DNA from: Sedimentisphaerales bacterium
GTDB lineage: Bacteria; Planctomycetota; Phycisphaerae; Sedimentisphaerales; SM23-30
Length of the DNA: 64,000 nucleotides
Reading direction: 5' to 3'
Assembly: GCA_016928435.1 (NCBI GenBank)
Contig: JAFGKT010000048.1
Location: 116,838-180,837 of the forward strand
Shown: positions 42,134 to 49,292 of the stretch, piece after piece
How the letters are laid out: every line of letters starts with the position of its first letter
Numbering within the stretch: position 1 is the first letter of the stretch
Notes under the pieces: model-generated
Seen by the model: only the letters and a program-made list of their open reading frames with translations
What the model was told of the DNA's origin: nothing
Databases searched by the model: none
Translations under genes and position numbers: made by a program

Positions 42134-42937
42134 TTACACCTGACGTTGTTTGCGGTAGGCTGCGGGAGTTATGCCGAGCAGTTGCGCAAAAACACGGGAG
42201 AAATAGTATCGATTGGGAAAACCATGGGTTTGGGCAATAGTCTCTATACTGTCTTGAGTAAAGATAAGACTGATCGCAGATGCAGCAACACGTCGTTCGC
42301 GAACATACTCAGCGGGAGTCTGGCCCAGTTCGCGCCGAAAACGCCGAATAAAGTTGGTTTTGCTCATACAGCATATCTCAGCCAGTTTTTCATTATGGAT
42401 GGCTTCGGCGAGGTGGTCTTCGATGTATTCGATTACCTCGATGAAATCATGATTGGCGGTCGCGAGGCGTTCGATAAGGTCGATGGATTTTTTGGGCAAA
42501 ATAGAAATAGCACGCATGAATTCACGATAGAGTAAAGACTTTACATGACAGTGAGTAATCAGGTTTTTGCATAGAATGCCGTCGCTATCCGAAAGGTTAG
42601 AGCGAACCACATCGGTATAACGGAGTTTCGTGCTGCAACAGAGCGGTTGGGTAAAAACGCGACGAAGAAGAGAACTGCTGATTCCAACAGTCTCAAAGTG
42701 CAAATAAAAATGGCGTAAGACAGCGGAGTTGCTGCACTTGATACGCACCCAGGCGGGAACAAAATAGGCTTGATTGGGTTTGACGGGAATATTGCCGATA
42801 TCGCTTTCGAGGTATCCGCCGGGTGCATCATTAACATACATTCGCCAAAAGGTGTCGCAGTGCCATTGGGTGCCCCACTCGTGATCGAGGGTTTCATTGT
42901 TGTAATTGAGGATCCGCAAATAGAATTCGGGTAGCAT
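42134..42937 (-). CDS. AraC family transcriptional regulator of the UroD/sugar operon
   Basis: A 267-residue regulator. The N-terminal domain is a cupin-type effector domain (QAYFVPAWVRIKCSNSAVLR, LYFHFETVG-like strands). The C-terminal 100 residues carry the two helix-turn-helix motifs: NEKLAEICCMSKTNFIRRFR and DSIETIAQTHGFPNRYYFSR then the FAQLLGITPAAYRKQ end. It is divergent from the five-gene operon starting at 43228, the standard arrangement for a local sugar-responsive activator. Confidence 0.9.
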   Translation of the reverse strand: MLPEFYLRILNYNNETLDHEWGTQWHCDTFWRMYVNDAPGGYLESDIGNIPVKPNQAYFVPAWVRIKCSNSAVLRHFYLHFETVGISSSLLRRVFTQPLCCSTKLRYTDVVRSNLSDSDGILCKNLITHCHVKSLLYREFMRAISILPKKSIDLIERLATANHDFIEVIEYIEDHLAEAIHNEKLAEICCMSKTNFIRRFRRELGQTPAEYVRERRVAASAISLIFTQDSIETIAQTHGFPNRYYFSRVFAQLLGITPAAYRKQRQV

Positions 42938-43227
42938 ATCGGCATTTCCGCTGAAAAATGGCTGATTCTATACGATACAAACCGGATTATGTGGCGGCAG
43001 TGAGCATAGTCTATTATACCTGCCTGAGAGGGCATTATAGCACAATAATAGACAATTATCAACGAATAAGGCTTTGGCCCGATTAAAATCTGGTCCGATA
43101 GGACACAAATTGGGCATCTATTGACATGGACTATCGAGATAGCCGGGGGGATAATGAAAGCATCAGTAGAGTTTGGCTTTATTGATTTGCGCCATCGGTT
43201 TTAACTAAAGTTACCAAGAGCGGAAAT
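42938..43227. promoter_or_regulatory. divergent regulatory region between araC-type gene and RPE-UroD operon
   Basis: 290 bases with no ORF. On the plus strand TTGACA (43121-43126) is followed by a short inverted repeat CTATCGAGATAG (43131-43142) and GATAAT (43150-43155). The 23-base gap is too wide for an unassisted sigma70 promoter and would need an activator, or the pairing is accidental. GTCCGATAGGAC lies near 43095. Confidence 0.35.
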
Positions 43228-45063
43228 ATGCGAGACCCAAAACAATCAGCTAAGACCCAATGTGAAATCGTGCCGTCGCTGATTTGCAGCGACCTATGCA
43301 ACCTTGAACGCGAACTAAAGCAGTTTGAGGAATTAGGTCTGACAAGTCTGCACGTTGACATTCTTGATGGCCATTTCAGTCCCAGTATGCCGATCGGGCT
43401 GGAGGTGGTGCGGCAGGTAAGTAAAATCACATCACTAGCGTTTGATGTGCATCTAATGGTGAAGGAACATGAGTTTTTTATTAATGAAATTTTAGACATA
43501 GGCGTCAAGCGTCTCTGTTTTCATGTTGAGTCCGCTTTTCACGTGGATCGGCTTTTGAGCAAGATTCGCGCGGCAGGTGTTGAGGCGGGTGTGGCTTTGC
43601 AACCGGGGACGCCTTTGAGTGTGCTGGACTACGTTGTTGAGCGGTGTGATTTTGTACTGCTGATGTTGATAAATCCCGGTTATGCCGGGCACGGCGATGA
43701 GGGGCAGGTGCCGTACGCGTTGCGTAAGGTGAAAGAATGTCGTGATTTTCTTGATCGCGCAGGATTTGATATCCCGATTGAAGTTGACGGCCGGGTGTCT
43801 TTGGAAGGCATTCCCGGACTGGTTGCTGCGGGTGCGAACATATTAGTGGCAGGCAGTCAGAGTTTTTTCAGGAAGGGCGCTGAACGCGGGCAAAATCTGG
43901 CCGCGATGCAGCAGATGATTGCTTTGGGCCAGAGAGTCAACGGGCTGCTCAGATCGTTTGATGATAGTCCCATGGTTATGACTAGTCGTGAACGAGTAGA
44001 AGCGGCTTTGGCGCATGAACAGCCGGATAGGCCGCCGATCGATCTACGTTTTGCTCCGGAATTGGAGACAGCGCTAGCTTTGGCTGTGAAGGTAAATGAA
44101 AAAGATTTGGCAAGCTGGTCAGGGCAAGATTTGGTGACGGTTCGGCCGATCTTCCGAGAGCCCGCCAGTGATATCCGCTATGCTGACCCCACTATGGAGA
44201 TAACCAAGGACGGTCTTTTTCTTGACATATACGGTGTGCCGTTTCGGCGGGTTGAGACAGAATTGCAGAGTTATATGGAATTAGCGGGGAAACCTCCGTT
44301 GGCAAATTGCGATTCGATTGCGGAGTTGGATGATTACCCATGGCCGAGTGCGGACATGTGGGACTATAGCAATATCGAGCCTGCGCTGGCCGCTTTGGAG
44401 GCTGAGAATGGTCCGGCTGCTTGGGGGCACTCGCGAGGCGTTTTTGAAATCGCCCACTTTCTGCGTGGGATGGATAATTTCATGATGGATTTGGCTTTGC
44501 GTCCGGATTTTGCTTGCGCATTGATGGATCATATTTTGGAATACCTGCTTGCCAAGGCGGAGCTTATTCTCCAGGCTGGCGAGGGGCGATTCGCGTTCTT
44601 TGAATATAACGATGATGTGGCTTCGCAGCGAGCAATGCTTATTTCTGCGGAGATGTGGCGGGAACTTGTAAAGCCGCGGATGGGTCGTATGTGCGATCTG
44701 ATTCATAGCTATGGTTCCAAAGTCAAGTACCACTCATGCGGCTCGGTTTATGCAATTATTCCAGACCTCATTGATATGGGTGTGGATATACTCAACCCGG
44801 TTCAGCCGTTGGCGGCAAATATGGACCCCTTTGCTTTGAAGGCTGAGTTTGGAGATCAGTTGTGTTTGCATGGCGGGATTGACATTCAGGAGTTGCTGCC
44901 GAACGCATCACCTGATGAAGTACGAAAACACGTTCGCAGGGCAATCAAAGAGCTCGGGAAAGACGGCGGGTATATTATCGCGGGATCTCACACTCTCCAA
45001 GCTGATATACCGGTTGAGAATATCATCGCCTTGGTTGAAGAAGCTAAGTCGTGGGGCCAGTAA
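43228..45063 (+). CDS. fusion of ribulose-phosphate-3-epimerase-type barrel and UroD-like protein
   Basis: A 611-residue two-domain protein. Residues 10-235 are an RPE/AlsE-type barrel: EIVPSLICSDLCNLE, LHVDILDGHFSPSMP (metal His and catalytic Asp), FDVHLMVKEHE, LLMLINPGYAGHGDE, IEVDGRVSLEG (second catalytic Asp) and AGANILVAGSQSFF. From about 250, MTSRERVEAALAHEQPDRPP begins a complete UroD-superfamily barrel, ending with KYHSCGSV (His502, Cys504) and IIAGSHTLQADIP (His588). The heme-enzyme R-Q-A-G-R motif is absent, so this is a MtaA/CmuA-like relative, not heme synthesis. The frame is continuous with no stop. I infer coupled handling of one sugar-phosphate intermediate; reaction unknown. 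Confidence 0.85.
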   Translation: MRDPKQSAKTQCEIVPSLICSDLCNLERELKQFEELGLTSLHVDILDGHFSPSMPIGLEVVRQVSKITSLAFDVHLMVKEHEFFINEILDIGVKRLCFHVESAFHVDRLLSKIRAAGVEAGVALQPGTPLSVLDYVVERCDFVLLMLINPGYAGHGDEGQVPYALRKVKECRDFLDRAGFDIPIEVDGRVSLEGIPGLVAAGANILVAGSQSFFRKGAERGQNLAAMQQMIALGQRVNGLLRSFDDSPMVMTSRERVEAALAHEQPDRPPIDLRFAPELETALALAVKVNEKDLASWSGQDLVTVRPIFREPASDIRYADPTMEITKDGLFLDIYGVPFRRVETELQSYMELAGKPPLANCDSIAELDDYPWPSADMWDYSNIEPALAALEAENGPAAWGHSRGVFEIAHFLRGMDNFMMDLALRPDFACALMDHILEYLLAKAELILQAGEGRFAFFEYNDDVASQRAMLISAEMWRELVKPRMGRMCDLIHSYGSKVKYHSCGSVYAIIPDLIDMGVDILNPVQPLAANMDPFALKAEFGDQLCLHGGIDIQELLPNASPDEVRKHVRRAIKELGKDGGYIIAGSHTLQADIPVENIIALVEEAKSWGQ

Positions 45064-45113
45064 AAAAAACGATAAGATTAGCGGGCTGTCTTATAAGGAA
45101 GAAATCAACTGTT

Positions 45114-45704
45114 ATGCAATCTGATCATCATAATTCCAACGCAGCATCATCTTATTCGTCATCAACGGAGATGATTTTGAGTGAATGCCGCCATGCGTTA
45201 TCGATGATTGAGCCACATACCGTCGAAGAATTGATTGATACGTTGTTGTCGGCTGAGCAGGTGTTTTTCATCGGAGTCGGACGGGTGATGTTGGCTCTGC
45301 AATCGATGGCGAAACGTCTGGCACACCTGGGCTTGAAAACCCATTGCGTTGGCGATATTACCGAACCAGCCATCACTGAATGCGATGTATTGATAGTTGG
45401 TTCCGGCAGTGGCGAATCGCTGGTTCCAGTTGCCATCGCTCGCAAAGCTCATAAGCTCGGTGCTTCTGTAATTCATATTGGTTCGAATCCAGAAAGCAGT
45501 CTAAAACCGATTACCAGTTTAATGGTTCGCATTCCGGTCCAAACCAAACTGGGGCTTCCGGATGAAATTGCTTCAGCACAGCCCATGACCAGTCTGTTCG
45601 AGCAATGTTTGTGGCTTTTTGGCGATACTGTGGCCGCGGAGATTGTCCGGGTAAAAAAACTGGATGTTCACAGCCTTTGGCATTATCATGCTAACTTGGA
45701 GTAG
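45114..45704 (+). CDS. SIS-domain sugar-phosphate isomerase (6-phospho-3-hexuloisomerase-like)
   Basis: A 196-residue SIS protein. VEELIDTLLSAEQVFFIGVG, RVMLALQSMAKRLAHLGLKT, CDVLIVGSGSGESLVPVAIA (the S-G-S-G-E/S phosphate site), KAHKLGASVIHIGSNPESSL and DEIASAQPMTSLFEQCLWLF follow the 6-phospho-3-hexuloisomerase (HxlB) pattern closely, including the G-S/T-x-F-E-Q/Q catalytic region. HxlB interconverts 3-hexulose-6-phosphate and fructose-6-phosphate. The ATG at 45114 is reported with AAGGA upstream; a GTG at 45051 overlapping the fusion gene is possible. Pairing with an epimerase-type barrel suggests a hexulose-6-phosphate route. Confidence 0.82.
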   Translation: MQSDHHNSNAASSYSSSTEMILSECRHALSMIEPHTVEELIDTLLSAEQVFFIGVGRVMLALQSMAKRLAHLGLKTHCVGDITEPAITECDVLIVGSGSGESLVPVAIARKAHKLGASVIHIGSNPESSLKPITSLMVRIPVQTKLGLPDEIASAQPMTSLFEQCLWLFGDTVAAEIVRVKKLDVHSLWHYHANLE

Positions 45705-45730
45705 TCATAAGCACCCAGCGAGATATTACA

Positions 45731-46675
45731 ATGACCAAACGCGAGAACTTATTGCGTACGATCCGGCGGGATTCTCCGGCTTATGTGCCTTATCGATATG
45801 ACGGCAGCTTGGTGATGTTATGCCCCGAAGTGAACGCTCGGCCGCGCGAAGGCGGTCTTGATGACTGGGGAGTCAATTGGATTGCCACAGACGCTGACGA
45901 GGGCAGTTATCCAGAAGAGAAAGCTGTTATCAGCATGGACGAGGTTGCGGATTATGAGGCACCGAATTCAGATTGGCAAGCTATAACGGCTGATCTGCAA
46001 GGACAAATGGCGGGGCATAGCGATAAAGACGTACTGTTTGTCGTGCGCAGCGAAGAGGTGCTTTTTGAGCGAACCAAATACCTGCTCGGCACGATGGATT
46101 TTTTGATGGCGTGCGCAGGCGACGTAGAGCGGTTGGGTATTCTGCTGGATAAGGTAACAGACTACCAGGTACAGCTAACAGAGGCAATTATGCGGTCCGG
46201 GGTGGACGGCGTGCGTTTTACTGATGATTGGGGGATGCAAAACGCGTTGTTTATCAATCCACAATTGTGGCGGGGATTGTTCAAGCCGCGATTGCAGAAA
46301 ATTTATGAGGTGGTTAAGCGTCACAACGGAATAGTGATGCAACATTCTTGCGGCTGTATTGAGGACATATTGCCGGACTTGGTGGATTTGGGCATTGACG
46401 TGCTGGACCCGTGCCAACCTCAGTCAAACGATATTTTTCAGTGGAAACGCCAATATGGCAAAAAGTTGAGTTTTATGGGAGGATTGGATACGCAAACTTA
46501 CCTCGCGTTCGGTGAACCCGCGGAAATCAAGACGAAGGTAAAAGAGGTGTTAACGATAATGAGCCAAGGGGGTGGTTACATTGCCGCACCGAGCCATACA
46601 ATTACGCTTCCGCCGGCCAACCAGCAAGCGATGATCGACGCGATAGCTGAATTTAATGCGGAGCATACGCTATGA
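45731..46675 (+). CDS. UroD-like protein (MtaA/CmuA superfamily)
   Basis: A 314-residue protein paralogous to the C-terminal half of the fusion. TKRENLLRTIRRDSPAYVPY opens the domain; GVDGVRFTDDWGMQNALFI is the substrate-side Asp region; VMQHSCGCIEDILPDLVDLG (His205, Cys207) and IAAPSHTITLPPANQQ (His289) give an H-x-C...H trio. Corrinoid methyltransferases of this superfamily use H-x-C...C for zinc, so the third ligand is His here. Heme UroD residues are missing. It ends in an ATGA overlap with the PfkB gene, so the two are translated together. Function unknown. Confidence 0.8.
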   Translation: MTKRENLLRTIRRDSPAYVPYRYDGSLVMLCPEVNARPREGGLDDWGVNWIATDADEGSYPEEKAVISMDEVADYEAPNSDWQAITADLQGQMAGHSDKDVLFVVRSEEVLFERTKYLLGTMDFLMACAGDVERLGILLDKVTDYQVQLTEAIMRSGVDGVRFTDDWGMQNALFINPQLWRGLFKPRLQKIYEVVKRHNGIVMQHSCGCIEDILPDLVDLGIDVLDPCQPQSNDIFQWKRQYGKKLSFMGGLDTQTYLAFGEPAEIKTKVKEVLTIMSQGGGYIAAPSHTITLPPANQQAMIDAIAEFNAEHTL

Positions 46676-47610
46676 AGGTTCTAGGCTTTGGCGCTATCGT
46701 ATGGGATAGTATTCCGGTTGGTTTGCCGAGGCAGGGGCAAACTCCGGAAAAAACTTCTGAGGCACAGAATCCAAACCTTGGAGGGGCAGTGCTGAACGTG
46801 ATGGCGCATTTGCAGCGGCTTGGGAATCGAACCGCCATAATATCCAGCTTAGGCCAAGATAAACTGGGCGAGCAGGCTGTTGAGTCAATTGAGCAGATGG
46901 GGATTGAAGGCCGATGGATAGGACGCGTGGCGCAACCGACACCCTTGGTACGAGTGGAATTTGACAATACGGGTGAACCTTCATATATTATCGATGATGA
47001 TATTTCCTGCGACAACATCGCGATAAAAGAATCCGACATTGCGTTGATTAGCGACGAGAAATTTGCCACTTTCTGTTTTGGAACGTTCGAACAACGTATG
47101 CCTTGTTCACGCAATGCTCTCAAAACGCTGCTGGAAAAGGTGAGCTTTGAGCAAGTATTTTTGGACGTGAATCTGCGGGCACCGTTTTATAGCAGAGAGA
47201 CAATCGCCTATTCTCTGGAACAGTGTACGATTGCCAAGCTGAACGTTGATGAGGCGGAAGTTTTAGGCAAAATGTTTGGCCTGGATACGACCGATATCGA
47301 ACGACTAACCAAACAGTTGCGTGAGAGATTTGAGATTGAACAGGTTTGCGTAACCGCCGGCGGCCGAGGAGTGTACTATTCCAGTCCAGAGGCCTTTGGC
47401 TTTTGCCGAGGTTATAAGGTTACGGTAGCAGATACGGTAGGAGCAGGTGACGCGTTTTCCGCGGGATTGCTGCATGGTATGCAGAGCGGTTCGTTAGAGG
47501 CAGCTTGCGATCTAGGCTGCAGGATGGGAGCGTTGGTGGCAAGTAAAACCAGCGCAATTCCAGATTACGACCTAGTGGAGTTAGAGACATTAATCCGCAA
47601 TTCAGACTGA
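46672..47610 (+). CDS. PfkB family carbohydrate kinase
   Basis: A 312-residue ribokinase-type sugar kinase. NLGGAVLNVMAHLQRLGNRT is the first PfkB signature region; VFLDVNLRAPFYS and KLNVDEAEVLGKMFG are typical; VCVTAGGRGVYY and the second signature VTVADTVGAGDAFSAGLLHG contain the anion hole and catalytic Asp. It should phosphorylate a sugar or sugar acid with ATP in the cytoplasm. Within this operon it is the likely source of the phosphate ester used by the isomerase and epimerase. Sequence does not fix the sugar. Confidence 0.9.
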   Translation: MKVLGFGAIVWDSIPVGLPRQGQTPEKTSEAQNPNLGGAVLNVMAHLQRLGNRTAIISSLGQDKLGEQAVESIEQMGIEGRWIGRVAQPTPLVRVEFDNTGEPSYIIDDDISCDNIAIKESDIALISDEKFATFCFGTFEQRMPCSRNALKTLLEKVSFEQVFLDVNLRAPFYSRETIAYSLEQCTIAKLNVDEAEVLGKMFGLDTTDIERLTKQLRERFEIEQVCVTAGGRGVYYSSPEAFGFCRGYKVTVADTVGAGDAFSAGLLHGMQSGSLEAACDLGCRMGALVASKTSAIPDYDLVELETLIRNSD

Positions 47611-47658
47611 GCGAAAATTTAGACGTTCAAAACGGCGACCATTAACACAGGTACAACT

Positions 47659-49173
47659 ATGCTGTATAAACCATCCAAGGGACGATTCAAAGACATAATG
47701 GTGTTTTGGCACGAAGGCAAGTATGTACTGTTTTCGATGTACTCTAAGTCTGCGGTTATTAAGAGTGAGCCTGGGGACTATCGTAATGTTTGGTCAGCGG
47801 AGTCTGACGATGGAGTGCATTGGCGGGAGGTTGGGCCGGTAATTGAGGATGCTCCGTTTCCGATTTGGGCGATGGCGGTACACAAGGTGGGTGATAAGTT
47901 CATCATGAACCATGGCAGTTTCGGTGCTGAAAGCAAACAGAATGTGATTCGATTTTGGGAATCAACTGACTTGCGTAATTGGGAGTACACCGGGGCGGAT
48001 CGGGATTTGTATCCGGATGAGCGATGGTATGACAAGATGAGCCGGCTGGACTGCATGTCGGTAGTTGCGATGGTGGAAGACAACAAGACAGTTTACTATG
48101 GCTACGCGACGGGGCCTGGAGGTTTTCTGAGATCGGAAGACGGCATAAATTGGGAAGGTTTGCCTCATCCGAAAATCGATTGGGGTGGTATTCAGCCGCC
48201 GCCAACCAGTGACGATGAAGGGATATTAGAGATAGGCGGCTGTCAAGAAATTGATGGACGATTCTATTTGGTCGGTGGTTGGTTCAACATGATGGGGATG
48301 TCTGGTTATGGCACTTATACGCTGGTGGGCGACAGTGCGGTTGGGCCTTTTCGGCCGGACCCGGCAGCGTATCGTTTATGTGGTAATTCGCTGAGATGGG
48401 TGGCGCTATGGGCACGGTTTTTCCATAACGAAAGCGATTTGTTGGTTAATGGCTACATGTATGATGGTTTTACTTATGAGAAGGGTTTAACTTGGCTGCC
48501 GCCGATCAAGAAAGCCGTCGTGGATGAGTACGGGCATCTAAGGTTGGGATATTGGAATGGTAATGACGCGATCAAAGGCGCAGCTATTGATTTAGGCGAT
48601 GGGATACTGCATGTTGGTCCCAACGGCGCGGAGCCGACCAAAACCAAACGCGGATGGGAAATTACAGCCGACCCGGAAATCAACAGTACCGCACGCCTTA
48701 ATGTTCCAACGAACATCGCGATATTGGATTTGGATTTGCCGATCGAGCAGGGTGTGGTTATTGAAGGCAATATTCGGGCGTATTCCAAGGAATCGCGGAT
48801 TGTGACTCCGGGCATTGGCTTTTACTTGCAAGAGACCGCTGAGCAAGGCACAGCGATTTTGCTGGAAGGACTTGGATTAACTAAAATAGGTCTAGCCACA
48901 TTAGAAGCATCAAAAGTGGTATTTGACTGGCAGGATGTAATTGGGCCGGGCTGCGCGAGCGCAGCGGGAATAGTGCCGGGCAAAACGCATAAGTTTAAGT
49001 TGTTGGTTCGAGAAAAGATGTTTGAACTATATCTGGACGATATGTTGGCGCAGACTTTTAATACGACACATGCGCCGGGGGAACCAGGGCGAACGCCAAG
49101 CAGATTGGGATTGCTGGTGCAGAACGGCGTGGGGGCGTTCGAGGATGTGCGAGCATGGCAGATGAACATATAG
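47659..49173 (+). CDS. GH32/GH43-like propeller protein with C-terminal beta-sandwich
   Basis: A 504-residue cytoplasmic protein, AGGT before the ATG. Residues 1-330 show propeller blades (FKDIMVFWHEGKYVLFSMYS; PIWAMAVHKVGDKFIMNHGS; LEIGGCQEIDGRFYLVGGWF). The C-terminal 170 residues form a beta-sandwich (VVIEGNIRAYSKESR; GKTHKFKLLVREKMFELYLD) as in GH32 enzymes. The GH32 W-x-N-D-P-N motif is not seen; FKDIMVFW takes the place of the first acid. It may be a divergent hydrolase or a sugar lyase of propeller shape. Last gene of the operon; it probably releases the sugar the operon consumes. Confidence 0.72.
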   Translation: MLYKPSKGRFKDIMVFWHEGKYVLFSMYSKSAVIKSEPGDYRNVWSAESDDGVHWREVGPVIEDAPFPIWAMAVHKVGDKFIMNHGSFGAESKQNVIRFWESTDLRNWEYTGADRDLYPDERWYDKMSRLDCMSVVAMVEDNKTVYYGYATGPGGFLRSEDGINWEGLPHPKIDWGGIQPPPTSDDEGILEIGGCQEIDGRFYLVGGWFNMMGMSGYGTYTLVGDSAVGPFRPDPAAYRLCGNSLRWVALWARFFHNESDLLVNGYMYDGFTYEKGLTWLPPIKKAVVDEYGHLRLGYWNGNDAIKGAAIDLGDGILHVGPNGAEPTKTKRGWEITADPEINSTARLNVPTNIAILDLDLPIEQGVVIEGNIRAYSKESRIVTPGIGFYLQETAEQGTAILLEGLGLTKIGLATLEASKVVFDWQDVIGPGCASAAGIVPGKTHKFKLLVREKMFELYLDDMLAQTFNTTHAPGEPGRTPSRLGLLVQNGVGAFEDVRAWQMNI

Positions 49174-49292
49174 ATTCAATAGCGTAAGCTCAGCCGGACA
49201 AACAGTGTGGTGTTGGCGGCTTTGAACCACGGCCGGGCTATTCATCGGTATGAGTGATCATCTGTTCCGGCAGCCGGATTGTTTACTATGTG

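Noticed and set aside
45475..45495. GGTTCGAATCC, a tRNA T-arm-like string
   Set aside because: It lies in frame inside the SIS isomerase gene and no acceptor or anticodon arm can be drawn around it.
43228..46675. UroD-like genes considered as heme-pathway hemE
   Set aside because: The R-Q-A-G-R-type substrate motif of hemE is missing and HSCG/SH motifs of the methyltransferase-like branch are present.
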